Notes: generated by a model not told the origin, from the sequence alone. Positions 17,154 to 26,771 are shown, counted from the first letter of the stretch. The stretch: 64,000 nucleotides of DNA from Ampullimonas aquatilis (GCF_049675895.1 NZ_CP183834.1:1488001-1552000); one strand, 5' to 3'. Translations and numbers: made by a program.

Positions 17154-19178
17154 TCACGCACTGAAGCTATCAATGGCAGATGCATCATCGCTCATTTTTG
17201 CGTAAAGCTGACGAATGTGTACCAATTCTGATACCAGTAGTTTGCTGGCATCGGCCACTGTCAAAGGCCGACTGAACAGATAACCCTGAATTTCGTGACA
17301 ACCCAGGTTTTGCAGGATTTGCAGTTGCTCTGCGGTTTCCACGCCTTCAGCGATCACGCGCATATTGAGCGACTGGGTCAGACGAATAATGGCTTGCACG
17401 ATGGCGGAGTCACCTGCATCGATATGGCTTAAACGTTTTGTGAAGCTCTGATCAATTTTCAGTTTATCAATGGGAAAACGTTGCAGGTAGGCCAGGCTGG
17501 AATAACCTGTGCCAAAATCATCAATGGCCAATTGCAGACCAAGCTTGCGCAACTCCTGTAATTCACGCGTGACTTTATTGGGGTCATGCATGATGGCACT
17601 CTCGGTGATTTCCAGTTCAATCTGGTTGGCGGCGATGTTGGATTCTTTCAGTGTGCGTTTGACCATCTCGACAAAACCCGGGCTCTGAAATTGCCGTGGT
17701 GCGATATTGACGGCAATCACCAGATCAATAAAGCCCATTTGCTGCCAAAGCAGCACTTGCCGACAGGCTTCCTGCAGGACCCACTCTCCAATTGGAATGA
17801 TTAAACCGGATTCTTCTGCCAAGGGTATGAATTCGCTCGGTGAAACCAGTTTACCGGCTCGACGCCAGCGAATCAGTGCTTCAAAACCGATGATTTTTTG
17901 CTGGCGCGTATCCACCTGTGGCTGATAGTGCAGCTCCAGTTCCTGGCGCCCAATGGCTTGTGCCAAAGCGGCTTCCATGGCCAGTTTTTCCTGGCTTTGG
18001 GCGTTTTGAATTTCAGCGTATTGCACATAGTTAAGCTGTTGCAGCTTGGCATGGCGTAGGGCTGAGCTGGCATTGCGCAGCAGGGTGATGGGATTATTGC
18101 CATCTATCGGAAATTCGGCGGTGCCAATCAAGAGTGCGATGAGTAAATCATAGCCCTTGATGGTGATTGGCGCGTCACCCATGTGATTTAACAGGGTATC
18201 AACCTGATTGATGGTTGCGGTGTTGGACAGCGCGAATAACAAGCCAAAAGATGCGCCTTCAAGACGGTACAGGGTGGCGTCGCAGTGACGTATTTTGTCT
18301 TGCAGAATATTGCCGATATGACGCAGTATCTTGTCGGTTTCGGCATGTCCCAAGGCGGTTTCCATGCGATCAAAGCGTTCGATGGCAATGATTGCCAGCC
18401 GATATGGTGCAAGACCCACTGACTGGATTTTTTCTTCCAGAGCGCGGCGGTTGAGTTGTCCGGTGATGACATCGTGATAGGCATTATGGAGTAGTCGGCT
18501 TTCGGCCTGATTTTTGAGTCGCAGGTAATGCATGATCAGTACGGCAATCAGCAAGATCACGATGCTGTACAAGGTCACCAGTTGAACCACTTGATGTGCT
18601 TGTTTGCCAGTCAAGCCACTGGCTTGCAGCACGGCATTTTCAGTGGTTTTACGGATATTGAGTAATTGATCCTGGATTTCCCGATTGTCAATGGATAACT
18701 CGACCAATACTGCGCGTGCCTCGTCCCAATCTATCTGACTGGCTTGCATCAACTTGATCAGCCTGGGCGGCAGCATTTTCAGGTGCTGATAATTCTCTTC
18801 AATAATGGCGAGATCCTGGCTCAGTGGAAAGTCTTTTTTGAGATTGACCAAGGCATGGTCTATCACAGCATACTGCTGTTCAAGCTGTGCAGAAAATTCT
18901 TCAAGGGTAATTGAATAGGCAAAAACTTGATAATGGCTGGTCTGAATACTTAATAAGGTATTTTCAATCTGGCCGATGGTTTGGAGTTGCGGAATTTTTT
19001 CGCGAATCAGTTGCGATGAGGTTTCGGTGACACGCTGGCTGGAGTGAGCAATAAAACCAGCCAAGATGAAGCCCATTGATGTCACGAGTAAAAAAATCAG
19101 CATCAAGGCGTGCCGCTGCACCCATGATTGAGTCGCAGGGCGAGGGGAGTGAGTGATGTGATCGGGAACAGAATTCAT
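17154..19178 (-). CDS. membrane c-di-GMP phosphodiesterase with degenerate GGDEF and intact EAL
   Basis: A 674-residue inner-membrane signalling protein. A first membrane helix (HALMLIFLLVTSMGFILAGFI, about 24-44) and a second (about 198-215) flank a periplasmic helical sensor region. The GGDEF domain (about 230-390) has LEGASFG where GGDEF should be, so it should not make c-di-GMP. The EAL domain looks complete: EALIRW near 431, NIAPRQF, ELEITES, DDFGTGYSSL, IDKLKIDQSF and AEGVET. The protein should therefore degrade c-di-GMP, perhaps with GTP bound to the dead GGDEF as a regulator. No adjacent partner gene. Two further GGDEF genes lie at 52-54.5 kb. Confidence 0.92.
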   Translation of the reverse strand: MNSVPDHITHSPRPATQSWVQRHALMLIFLLVTSMGFILAGFIAHSSQRVTETSSQLIREKIPQLQTIGQIENTLLSIQTSHYQVFAYSITLEEFSAQLEQQYAVIDHALVNLKKDFPLSQDLAIIEENYQHLKMLPPRLIKLMQASQIDWDEARAVLVELSIDNREIQDQLLNIRKTTENAVLQASGLTGKQAHQVVQLVTLYSIVILLIAVLIMHYLRLKNQAESRLLHNAYHDVITGQLNRRALEEKIQSVGLAPYRLAIIAIERFDRMETALGHAETDKILRHIGNILQDKIRHCDATLYRLEGASFGLLFALSNTATINQVDTLLNHMGDAPITIKGYDLLIALLIGTAEFPIDGNNPITLLRNASSALRHAKLQQLNYVQYAEIQNAQSQEKLAMEAALAQAIGRQELELHYQPQVDTRQQKIIGFEALIRWRRAGKLVSPSEFIPLAEESGLIIPIGEWVLQEACRQVLLWQQMGFIDLVIAVNIAPRQFQSPGFVEMVKRTLKESNIAANQIELEITESAIMHDPNKVTRELQELRKLGLQLAIDDFGTGYSSLAYLQRFPIDKLKIDQSFTKRLSHIDAGDSAIVQAIIRLTQSLNMRVIAEGVETAEQLQILQNLGCHEIQGYLFSRPLTVADASKLLVSELVHIRQLYAKMSDDASAIDSFSA

Positions 19179-19241
19179 CTAGGCAGTCGAAAGGCATTTT
19201 GACTGCTAGCTTAAGTGCGGATCTGCACTTTTCTTCGCTTG

Positions 19242-19268
19242 AATAAAGCGGCTTTTAGCCCGTTTATT
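19242..19268 (-). terminator. imperfect hairpin downstream of the BPSS1780-type gene
   Basis: AATAAA...GGCT paired with AGCC...TTTATT, a 12-bp stem with two mismatches and a TTT loop. It lies in the gap between two minus-strand genes (19179-19359). An AAGTGC / GCACTT hairpin lies nearby at 19213-19230. Confidence 0.35.
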
Positions 19269-19359
19269 GACGAGTTGATGAAGCGTTGAATATTGAGTGT
19301 TGCCCGATGCTCAATGCGTTTGCCAGCAATATGTTGGCTGGAACTGCAGCCCGGGATCG

Positions 19360-20139
19360 TTACTCTTGAAAGGTCGCCTTGTACATCGGGTAAAAAGTGC
19401 AGACAAACACGGTGTTCATGACAATCAATACCGGCAGCACCAGCATACGAATCAGACCTGGATCTTCAAACAGCAGATTGAAAAGAATCGATAGACTCAT
19501 GGGAATGGATAACAGCAAAGTCAGCCAACCCACGCCATACACCATAAAGGGCATTTTGTTGCGCCAGCAGGCCACCGCACTGAAAAAGACGGCCTTGATG
19601 GCTTTTTGGCCTTCCCAGACCACCAATGCGGGGGCATGCCAGAGAATCAAAGAGAGCGGGATATATAAACAGATGGCCAGCATCAGCCCTTCGGCCATGG
19701 CCACTTTTTGATCGTCGGTCAGATCCACCTTGTCAGCCGAACTCATCATATTGAGCAGGACTCCGCCATCAACGAGCGAGGTCAACATCAAAATGGCCGA
19801 CAGACCGGTCAGATAAAATACGCCAAGAATCAGCAGTTCAATCGCCTGTTGCTGATTGAACGGCTTGCCTGGTTCATAAAAACCGGCAATCAGCAGCGAT
19901 GGGAAAATGGGTTTGTCCAGGATGGTCGCTTCAGCGGCCTTGAAGAAACCAAAGGTGATGCCAGGCACCAGCAGTGGCGGGAGGATCACACCCAGCACCG
20001 GGATCAGCGTGAGCACGCTGACCGCAAACAGATACGATAAAAACAGGGTGGTGAGTGCGATGGGTTGTTTGCGATAGATCATCCAGCCCATCTTGATCCA
20101 GTGCATGCCAGCTTTGGCGGGTTGTTCAATCAGTTGCAT
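19360..20139 (-). CDS. BPSS1780-type polytopic membrane protein
   Basis: A 259-residue integral membrane protein that resembles the BPSS1780 family found in Burkholderiales. Several hydrophobic helices are evident, for example ALTTLFLSYLFAVSVLTLIPVLGVILPPLLVPG near 28-60, LLILGVFYLTGLSAILML near 103-120 and LMLAICLYIPLSLIL near 152-166. The N-terminal pattern KAGMHWIKMGWMIYRKQPIALT is typical of the group. No enzymatic motif is seen and the function is unknown. It is the last gene of a minus-strand run with thrB and the DUF2782 protein, 71 bp after thrB. Confidence 0.75.
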   Translation of the reverse strand: MQLIEQPAKAGMHWIKMGWMIYRKQPIALTTLFLSYLFAVSVLTLIPVLGVILPPLLVPGITFGFFKAAEATILDKPIFPSLLIAGFYEPGKPFNQQQAIELLILGVFYLTGLSAILMLTSLVDGGVLLNMMSSADKVDLTDDQKVAMAEGLMLAICLYIPLSLILWHAPALVVWEGQKAIKAVFFSAVACWRNKMPFMVYGVGWLTLLLSIPMSLSILFNLLFEDPGLIRMLVLPVLIVMNTVFVCTFYPMYKATFQE

Positions 20140-20210
20140 GTGCTTGTGTGGGTTGAGGGCCGGTTGATGGCTGGCAAGGTGGCAGAAATACGACGGATGA
20201 GGGCATCGAC

Positions 20211-21179
20211 TCAGTCAATCCAGATGGGAGTGCTCGCAATACGATTCTTTAATATCCGCTCAAAGTGGCTTGGGTCATGTGGGGTCAGCATGGCAGCGGC
20301 ACGGGGTAAATAAAAATCATAAAGACGGGACAGCCAGAAGCGCAGGGCGCCAGCACGCAGCATGGCAGGCCAGAGCGCATGTTCGAGTTCGTCCAGGGGT
20401 TGCACACCATGATAGGCCAGGAGCATGGCGCGCGTGCGCAGCGCATTCAGTTGTCCGGTGGTGTAGTCAATGCACCAGTCATTGGCGCAGACCGCCAGGT
20501 CAAACAACCAGGTATCCCAACCAGCAAAATAAAAATCAAAGAAGCCACCGAGACGGTCGCCATCAAAGAGCACATTGTCGCGAAACAGATCGGCATGCAC
20601 TGGCCCAACCGGCAGGCGGGCATAGTCAGTTGAAGCGGCGATACTTTCTTGATAAGCCAATTCCGATTGCAGCAATTGCTGATTGGTACTGGTCAGATAA
20701 GGGAGCACTTCCGGTACGGTCGTCCGCCACCAGGCCAAGCCGCGCAGATTGGGTTGCTGGCGTGGATAGTCGCGGCCAGCCTGGTGCATGCGTGCCAGTT
20801 CGGCACCGACCTGAGCACAATGCTCGACCGAGGGTGCCATTTGCGAAGCGCCTTTCAAGCGCGTCACTATGGCGGCAGGCTTGCCTTTGAGGGTGCCGAG
20901 AATTTCACCATGACAATTGATCATGGGTGCCGGCACGGTAATGCCGCGTTCGGCTAGATGCTGCATCAGATACAGATAAAAGGGCAGCTCAGTGAGTGTC
21001 AGCTTTTCAAAAATGGTCAGCACATAGTCATGCTGCTCGCCAGCCAGTTCGGTCGTGACAAAGAAATTGGTATTTTCAATACCGCTGGCAATCCCTTTCA
21101 GGTTGACCAGTTTGCCGAGCTTATAGTCAGCCAGCCAGTCGGCCAGTTCAATCTCGGAGACAGGAGTAAATACAGCCAT
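20211..21179 (-). CDS. thrB: homoserine kinase (ThrB, APH-fold type)
   Basis: Phosphorylates homoserine in threonine biosynthesis. It is of the choline-kinase-like (type II) class rather than the GHMP class. Its 322 residues begin MAVFTPVSEIELADWLADYKLGKLVNLKGIASGIENTNFFVTT, the family N-terminus. The catalytic loop VGPVHADLFRDNVLFDGDRLGGFFDFYFAG near 192-221 holds the His-x-Asp...Asn and the DFYFA metal site. The gene starts 9 bp after the DUF2782 gene stop, so the two are one transcription unit. No other threonine genes are nearby. Confidence 0.93.
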   Translation of the reverse strand: MAVFTPVSEIELADWLADYKLGKLVNLKGIASGIENTNFFVTTELAGEQHDYVLTIFEKLTLTELPFYLYLMQHLAERGITVPAPMINCHGEILGTLKGKPAAIVTRLKGASQMAPSVEHCAQVGAELARMHQAGRDYPRQQPNLRGLAWWRTTVPEVLPYLTSTNQQLLQSELAYQESIAASTDYARLPVGPVHADLFRDNVLFDGDRLGGFFDFYFAGWDTWLFDLAVCANDWCIDYTTGQLNALRTRAMLLAYHGVQPLDELEHALWPAMLRAGALRFWLSRLYDFYLPRAAAMLTPHDPSHFERILKNRIASTPIWID

Positions 21180-21188
21180 GAAATCAGA

Positions 21189-21599
21189 TCAGAATTCGAG
21201 AATCAACCACATTGGCGGGCGTGTGACAGGTTGGTTGGCGCGCACATATTGGCCTTTGCCTTCTTCATCAATCAGGTAATAGGGCACGCCGGTGGGCGGT
21301 GTCACCTTGATCTGATAAATCTTGCCCTGCTTGCGATATTCCTCGTAGCGCGTACCTTTTTCTTCACGAATCGTAATGGTCGGCGCTTCGTCCGGCGTGG
21401 CATTGGGTGAAGTCATGCGCGGCGGCGGTGGTACATCGGGCAACGGTTGCAAATTGGCGGGTTTGTCGGCAGCCAAGGTGATCAATGGTAGTGCGAGCAA
21501 GCCACCTAACATGACTATGAGCATGGACACGAGCACTGAGCCAAGAGCACGGCGCTGCGGGATAAATGAGGTGAAATACGGAGCGATATGGGTTTTCAT
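21189..21599 (-). CDS. DUF2782 family exported protein
   Basis: A 136-residue small protein with an N-terminal signal segment (SVLVSMLIVMLGGLLALPLITLAA, about 21-44), probably cleaved before DKPANLQP, so it is likely periplasmic. The mature part has a proline patch (LPDVPPPPRM) and then the DUF2782 core: TITIREEKGTRYEEYRKQGKIYQIKVTPPTGVPYYLID. The family function is unknown. Its repeated placement next to thrB and polA in Burkholderiales is, to my knowledge, a conserved neighbourhood rather than a known pathway link. It is cotranscribed with thrB. Confidence 0.8.
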   Translation of the reverse strand: MKTHIAPYFTSFIPQRRALGSVLVSMLIVMLGGLLALPLITLAADKPANLQPLPDVPPPPRMTSPNATPDEAPTITIREEKGTRYEEYRKQGKIYQIKVTPPTGVPYYLIDEEGKGQYVRANQPVTRPPMWLILEF

Positions 21600-21646
21600 G
21601 ATGCTAGTGTAGCAAACTTGTCGGCTGGCTGGCTGGGTTTATATTT

Positions 21647-21717
21647 ATACTGGTATAGTGTATAAAATAACAATCAATATTAACGCACTTAAGGAGTTAA
21701 TATTTGCATATACTCCT
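21647..21717 (-). repeat. 71-bp GTAT-box repeat, copy 3
   Basis: Minus-strand copy. GAGTAT starts at 21715 and CAGTAT at 21652, exactly 63 bp apart. CTCCTTAAGTGCG and TATTTTATAC match the copy at 30197 closely. It begins 22 bp beyond the porin stop, in the same orientation. Confidence 0.85.
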
Positions 21718-21739
21718 TTAAAAGTGGCTTAAATACGAC

Positions 21740-23080
21740 TCAATATTCGGCGTGCAGACGCGCGCCCCAAATCTGTACCGGACCGCGATCGGCATTGTAG
21801 CCGGGGTGATCGATGTGCTGATAGTCCAGTGTGGCACGCCAGCCTTTGCATAATATTGCGCTGTAATAAGTTTCCAGCGTGTTTTCGCTGCGGTAATTGA
21901 GTTGTCCATCACCCAGAAAAAAGGCAATTCCACCCTGCGCCAGATAGTTGCGGCTGGCTGCCGACAGGCCATTGCGTGAAAAGGCCACGCCAAAGGTGTC
22001 TTCGGCACGTTGCCAGCGATTGCCTTGTATGGACAAACCCAGCGAGAAATTGCGGTCAATATGGGTAAATGCATAGGTTTCGGTTTTGCCATCGGCCCAG
22101 GAGGCACGCGCAAATACACCAATATCATCGGTGATGGCTTGCTCAAGATTGATCCCCACGCCATGCTTGATCTGCTCGCCATGCCGCACCAGGTTGATAT
22201 TTGGCACGCCGCCAGTCTGCGCCGCCAGACTCAGGGCATCGTCATAACGGGCCATGATGGCGCGATTGCGAAATACCAGCAGCCGCAATTTGCCTGGTTG
22301 TCCGGCGAGCTGATGGCTATGTTCCAGTTCGATCTGGTCACCGTAATGCCGAAAAATACGCTCATCAAGCTTGAGCATATTGGGCTCGCCTGGTTGAACG
22401 AAACGTCCCACACGAATTGCCCAGTCATCGTGCAGATATTCTGCTGCCACTCCCCAGGTGTAGCCGCGTGAATCGGCGGCGTAATCGTAGGCCCCGTGGG
22501 TAAATAGCCCCCAATTCATGAACTGGGTGCGCGGGTCATGCGAATAACTGTTGTCGTCAAAAATATCGAGTACCGACAGATTACCCACGGTAATCACCAG
22601 CCGATTTTTATCGGCAAAACCAGCAAGTTGATTGGCATCGGTTTCCAGATATTCGGATTCACCACCGAGATTGATGGTCTGCCGTAAAAACAGCCGGGCC
22701 CGATAAAAAGTGGGTGAGGCACCCGAAGTCCGCGCCAGTTCGCCATTTGGAAAACCGGCCAGCCCGAGCAGATTGGACATGGGCACACCCTGCGCCACTT
22801 CCGGGTTGAAATACAGCTCGCCGCCTTGCCAGGCGCGCCAGCCGAGTGCCATGGAACCGGTCAGGGAGTAACTCTTTTCATAGTCACCGCTCAAACTATT
22901 GGGGCCGCTATACGGACTGCTAAAAGCCGCCTTGCGTTGCCAGATGTAGGTGCTTTGCAGATGAATATTCCAGTCTTCGCTTGGCTGGGCTGGCGGCTCG
23001 GTACTCAGGACAGGAGTCGATGCCATCCACAAACTACTGAGCAGAATCAGGTTGGCAATGATGATTGACTGGCGGGGCAT
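21740..23080 (-). CDS. OprB-type carbohydrate-selective porin
   Basis: Outer-membrane beta-barrel protein, 446 residues from the ATG at 23080. The start is chosen because MPRQSIIIANLILLSSLWMASTPVLS forms a normal signal peptide; an in-frame ATG at 23170 would put 30 residues before it. The body matches the OprB/porin_7 pattern: WNIHLQSTYIWQRKAAFSSPYSGPNSL, ELYFNPEVAQGVPMSNLLGLAGFPNGE, RLFLRQTINLGG, and FDDNSYSHDPRTQFMNW. It ends with the aromatic-rich strand GARLHAEY. Such proteins pass sugars or related solutes across the outer membrane; specificity cannot be read here. It follows the LOG gene on the same strand. Confidence 0.88.
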   Translation of the reverse strand: MPRQSIIIANLILLSSLWMASTPVLSTEPPAQPSEDWNIHLQSTYIWQRKAAFSSPYSGPNSLSGDYEKSYSLTGSMALGWRAWQGGELYFNPEVAQGVPMSNLLGLAGFPNGELARTSGASPTFYRARLFLRQTINLGGESEYLETDANQLAGFADKNRLVITVGNLSVLDIFDDNSYSHDPRTQFMNWGLFTHGAYDYAADSRGYTWGVAAEYLHDDWAIRVGRFVQPGEPNMLKLDERIFRHYGDQIELEHSHQLAGQPGKLRLLVFRNRAIMARYDDALSLAAQTGGVPNINLVRHGEQIKHGVGINLEQAITDDIGVFARASWADGKTETYAFTHIDRNFSLGLSIQGNRWQRAEDTFGVAFSRNGLSAASRNYLAQGGIAFFLGDGQLNYRSENTLETYYSAILCKGWRATLDYQHIDHPGYNADRGPVQIWGARLHAEY

Positions 23081-23205
23081 AGTGCTAAAACTCGATAGAT
23101 CGAAAGGCGCGAGTATATGACACAGCGGTGACAGGCCGGTGACAAGGCCATGACGCCATATTGTGATCATGGCATTGCTGCCGGATTATCTGGTTGTTGC
23201 AAAGA

Positions 23206-23940
23206 TCAGAGCGAGTTCATCTGATCAAAGTCTTTGGGTACAGGGGATAGCTCACGGCCTTCATAAAACTGGATGATAGCGTCGACCACTTCATCGGCAG
23301 TATCTACAATCACCATCAGATCCAGATCATTCTGGCCAATCACACCTTTGGTCAGGAGTGTCTTTTTAAACCAGTCAAACAGGCCTGCCCAGAATTCACG
23401 GCCCACCAGAACAATCGGAATATGGCGTGCTTTTTTGGTCTGGATGAGCGTCAGCACTTCGGACAATTCGTCCAATGTGCCAAAGCCACCAGGCATCACC
23501 ACAAACGCGTCGGCGCTGCGTACAAACGCATATTTGCGGGCAAAAAAGTGACGAAAAGTCAAAGAGACATTTTGATAGGAGTTGCCTTTCTGCTCCATCG
23601 GCAATTGAATATTCAGGCCAACCGCCGCCGAAGCACCATCATAAGCGCCCTTGTTACTGGCTTCCATGATACCCGGGCCGCCACCGGAAATCACAGCAAA
23701 GCCGGTGTCCGACAGTAATTTGGAAATCTGGTAGGTGAGCTGGTACTCCGGCGTGTCCGACTTTAAGCGGGCGCTGCCATAGAGGGATACCGCAGGACGG
23801 ATTTCGGAAAGATACTCAATGGCTTCGATGAACTCTGCCATAATCGACAGCACATGCCATGACTCTCGTGCTTTCTTGGCGGTAGCGACATCCTTGTCAG
23901 CGACTTCACGCAAAGTGGGCGGTATTTTTCTGCTATTCAT
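23206..23940 (-). CDS. LOG-family nucleotide phosphoribohydrolase-like protein
   Basis: Rossmann-fold protein of the TIGR00730/LOG type, 244 residues. These enzymes cleave the N-glycosidic bond of nucleoside monophosphates. Signatures: VSLYGSARLKS near 50-60, VISGGGPGIMEASNKGA near 81-97 and MPGGFGTLDELSEVLTLIQ near 149-167 (PGGxGTxxE). An N-terminal extension of about 48 residues precedes the core. The start codon is only 9 bp from the polA start on the opposite strand, so the promoters of both genes must overlap the other's coding sequence or leader. Physiological substrate unknown. Confidence 0.88.
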   Translation of the reverse strand: MNSRKIPPTLREVADKDVATAKKARESWHVLSIMAEFIEAIEYLSEIRPAVSLYGSARLKSDTPEYQLTYQISKLLSDTGFAVISGGGPGIMEASNKGAYDGASAAVGLNIQLPMEQKGNSYQNVSLTFRHFFARKYAFVRSADAFVVMPGGFGTLDELSEVLTLIQTKKARHIPIVLVGREFWAGLFDWFKKTLLTKGVIGQNDLDLMVIVDTADEVVDAIIQFYEGRELSPVPKDFDQMNSL

Positions 23941-23949
23941 AGTGATCCG

Positions 23950-26730
23950 ATGTTAAAAAATAAAACTTTATTATTGGTGGATGGTTCGAGCTATCTGTAT
24001 CGTGCCTTCCATGCCTTGCCTGATCTGCGTAACGCCAGGGGCGAACCCACGGGGGCGATGTACGGCATGATCAATATGCTGCGCAAGCTGAAAAACGATT
24101 ATCCCGCTGAGTATATCGCGTGCGTGTTTGATGCCAAAGGCAAGACCTTTCGCGACGATGTTTACCCCGAATACAAGGCCAATCGAGCCAGCATGCCGGA
24201 GGATCTGGCCAAGCAGATTGAACCGATCCATGAAGCAGTGCGCGCACTGGGCTGGCCAATCTTAATGATGCCCGGTGTTGAAGCCGATGACGTGATTGGC
24301 ACGTTGTGCGTTCTGGCACGTGAGCAGGGCATGAAAACGATAGTTTCTACCGGCGATAAAGATCTGACCCAGCTGGTCAATGAGTCGGTCACGCTGGTCA
24401 ACACCATGAGCAATGAGACACTTGATATTGCGGGCGTCACGACCAAGTTTGGGGTGCCCCCCGAGCGCATCATTGATTACCTCTCCTTGATTGGTGATAC
24501 CGTTGATAACGTGCCCGGTGTGACCAAGGTGGGCCCCAAGACGGCCGTGAAATGGCTGACCCAATACGGCACACTCGATGGCGTGATGGCCAATGCGGCA
24601 GATATTGGTGGCGTAGTGGGTGAGAACTTGCGTACGGCATTGGAATGGCTGCCGCAAGCCAGACATCTGCTCACCGTCAAGGTGGATTGTGATTTACTTG
24701 CGCTGGGTGCCGGTCAATATGCAAGCATTGATGCCAGCCTGCCCAATCGTCATGAAGATGATGCTGCCTTGCTGGCCTTGTATGAACGCTATGGTTTCAA
24801 GAGCTGGCTGAAAGAGCTGAAAGAACATGTGGCGCAGCCTGAGGGTAATGAACCCGCTGCCACCGCCCAAACAGCTAACAAAACACTCAATGATGCACAG
24901 GCTGATCTATTCCCTGCTGCACCGCTGGAAACCCGCTATGAAACCGTGCTAACCGAGGCGCAGTTGGATGAATGGCTGGCCCGCATCAACGCGGCCGAGC
25001 TGACTTGTGTGGATACCGAAACCACCTCGCTTGATCCCATGACCGCGCAACTGGTAGGTATTTCATTGTGTGTGGAGCCGGGCCATGCGGCTTATATTCC
25101 GGTCGCGCATCGCGGCATGGATGTGGCGCAGTTATCGCGCGAACTGGTGTTGCAAAAACTCCAGCCCTGGCTGGAAGACGCCAGCAAGCCCAAGGTTGGT
25201 CAGCATCTTAAATATGATGCCCATATCTTTAATAATCATGGCGTGCAACTCAATGGGATTGTGTATGACACCTTGCTTGAGTCGTATGTGCTCGAGTCAC
25301 ACAAGAGCCATGATATGGACAGTCTGGCGATGCGCCATCTGAACCGGACTACTATCAAATTTGAAGAAGTCTGCGGCAAGGGCGCGGCACAAATTGGTTT
25401 TGATGAAGTCACCATTGAGCGTGCTACCGAATATGCGGCTGAAGATGCCGATGTGACATTGCAATTGCATCGTGCCTTGTACCCGCAGATTCAGCCCGAT
25501 GCCAGACTCGACTACATTTATGAAACGATTGAAGTGCCCACTTCAATCGTCTTGCAAAAGATTGAGCGCACGGGTGTTTTGATTGATCCGGTACGGCTTG
25601 GTCAGCAGAGTCATGAATTAGGCTTGCGCATGATGAGCATTGAACAGCAGGCTTATGAAGTGGCCGGTCAGCCCTTTAATCTGAATTCACCCAAGCAGAT
25701 TGGTGAAATCTTTTTTGACAAGCTCAAGTTGCCCGTTGTTAAAAAAACTGCCAGCGGTGCGCCATCGACGGATGAGGAAGTACTGCAAAAATTGGCCGAG
25801 GATTATCCCTTGCCTAAAATTTTGCTCGACTATCGCAGTCTGGCCAAGCTCAAGTCGACTTATACCGACAAGCTGCCCAAGATGATCAACACGAGCACGG
25901 GCCGGGTGCATACCAATTATGCACAGGCGGTAGCGGTGACGGGGCGGCTCGCCTCCAATGATCCCAATCTGCAAAACATTCCGATCCGCACCGAAGAAGG
26001 TCGGCGGGTGCGCGAAGCTTTCATCGCGCCCGAAGGCAGTGTGATTGTGTCGGCCGATTACTCACAGATCGAGCTGCGTATCATGGCGCATATTTCAGAA
26101 GATCCAGGCTTGCTGGATGCCTTTGCCAAAGGTGAAGACGTGCATAGGGCAACTGCGGCCGAAATCTTTGGTGTGAGCATGGCTGCGGTGACGAGTGAGC
26201 AGCGCCGCTATGCCAAGGTGATCAACTTTGGTCTGATGTATGGCATGAGCGCTTTTGGTCTGGCTGGTAACCTGGGGATTGAGCGCGGTGCAGCGCAAAG
26301 CTATATCGACAAATACTTTGCCCGCTTTGCCGGGGTTGCCCGTTATATGCAGCAAACGCGCATTGAGGCCAAGGAAAAAGGCTATGTCGAAACGGTCTTT
26401 GGTCGACGTTTATGGTTGGCTGAAATCAATAGTGGTAATGGCCCAAGGCGACAGGCGGCCGAACGTGCTGCGATCAATGCCCCCATGCAGGGAACGGCGG
26501 CGGATTTAATCAAGCTGTCAATGATCGCAGTAGACAAGTGGCTGGAGCAATCTACACTGGCGACTCGCATGGTCATGCAGGTACATGATGAACTGGTGCT
26601 GGAAGTGCCTGAGTCAGAACTCGAACTCGTCAGAAAAAATTTGCCGGAACTGATGAGTTCGGTGGCACAACTCAAAGTGCCCTTACTGGCCGAAGTCGGT
26701 GTCGGCAAGAACTGGGATGAGGCACATTAA
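23950..26730 (+). CDS. polA: DNA polymerase I
   Basis: Repair and Okazaki-fragment polymerase, 926 residues, with all three domains. The 5'-nuclease starts LLLVDGSSYLYRAFHALPDLRN and includes GVEADDVIGTL and STGDKDLTQLV. The 3'-5' exonuclease keeps its acids (CVDTETTSLDP near 356; YAAEDADVTL near 495), so proofreading should be active. The polymerase shows TGRLASNDPNLQNIPIRTEEGRRVREAF, DYSQIELRIMAH (motif A), RRYAKVINFGLMYGMS (motif B/O-helix) and MQVHDELVLEVP (motif C). It is transcribed divergently from the LOG gene with only 9 bp between starts. After the stop there is a 7-bp inverted repeat without a T run. Confidence 0.98.
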   Translation: MLKNKTLLLVDGSSYLYRAFHALPDLRNARGEPTGAMYGMINMLRKLKNDYPAEYIACVFDAKGKTFRDDVYPEYKANRASMPEDLAKQIEPIHEAVRALGWPILMMPGVEADDVIGTLCVLAREQGMKTIVSTGDKDLTQLVNESVTLVNTMSNETLDIAGVTTKFGVPPERIIDYLSLIGDTVDNVPGVTKVGPKTAVKWLTQYGTLDGVMANAADIGGVVGENLRTALEWLPQARHLLTVKVDCDLLALGAGQYASIDASLPNRHEDDAALLALYERYGFKSWLKELKEHVAQPEGNEPAATAQTANKTLNDAQADLFPAAPLETRYETVLTEAQLDEWLARINAAELTCVDTETTSLDPMTAQLVGISLCVEPGHAAYIPVAHRGMDVAQLSRELVLQKLQPWLEDASKPKVGQHLKYDAHIFNNHGVQLNGIVYDTLLESYVLESHKSHDMDSLAMRHLNRTTIKFEEVCGKGAAQIGFDEVTIERATEYAAEDADVTLQLHRALYPQIQPDARLDYIYETIEVPTSIVLQKIERTGVLIDPVRLGQQSHELGLRMMSIEQQAYEVAGQPFNLNSPKQIGEIFFDKLKLPVVKKTASGAPSTDEEVLQKLAEDYPLPKILLDYRSLAKLKSTYTDKLPKMINTSTGRVHTNYAQAVAVTGRLASNDPNLQNIPIRTEEGRRVREAFIAPEGSVIVSADYSQIELRIMAHISEDPGLLDAFAKGEDVHRATAAEIFGVSMAAVTSEQRRYAKVINFGLMYGMSAFGLAGNLGIERGAAQSYIDKYFARFAGVARYMQQTRIEAKEKGYVETVFGRRLWLAEINSGNGPRRQAAERAAINAPMQGTAADLIKLSMIAVDKWLEQSTLATRMVMQVHDELVLEVPESELELVRKNLPELMSSVAQLKVPLLAEVGVGKNWDEAH

Positions 26731-26747
26731 ACTTGGGTAAATTGGCT

Positions 26748-26771
26748 GAGCTTGGCATAAGGATCAAGCTC
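26748..26771 (+). other. inverted repeat downstream of polA
   Basis: GAGCTTG and CAAGCTC are perfect 7-bp arms with a 10-nt loop, starting 17 bp after the polA stop. No T tract follows, so it may stabilise the 3' end rather than terminate. Confidence 0.4.

Noticed and set aside
23080..23170. Longer porin start at 23170.
   Set aside because: It would place 30 residues before a normal signal peptide; the start at 23080 gives a standard exported protein.
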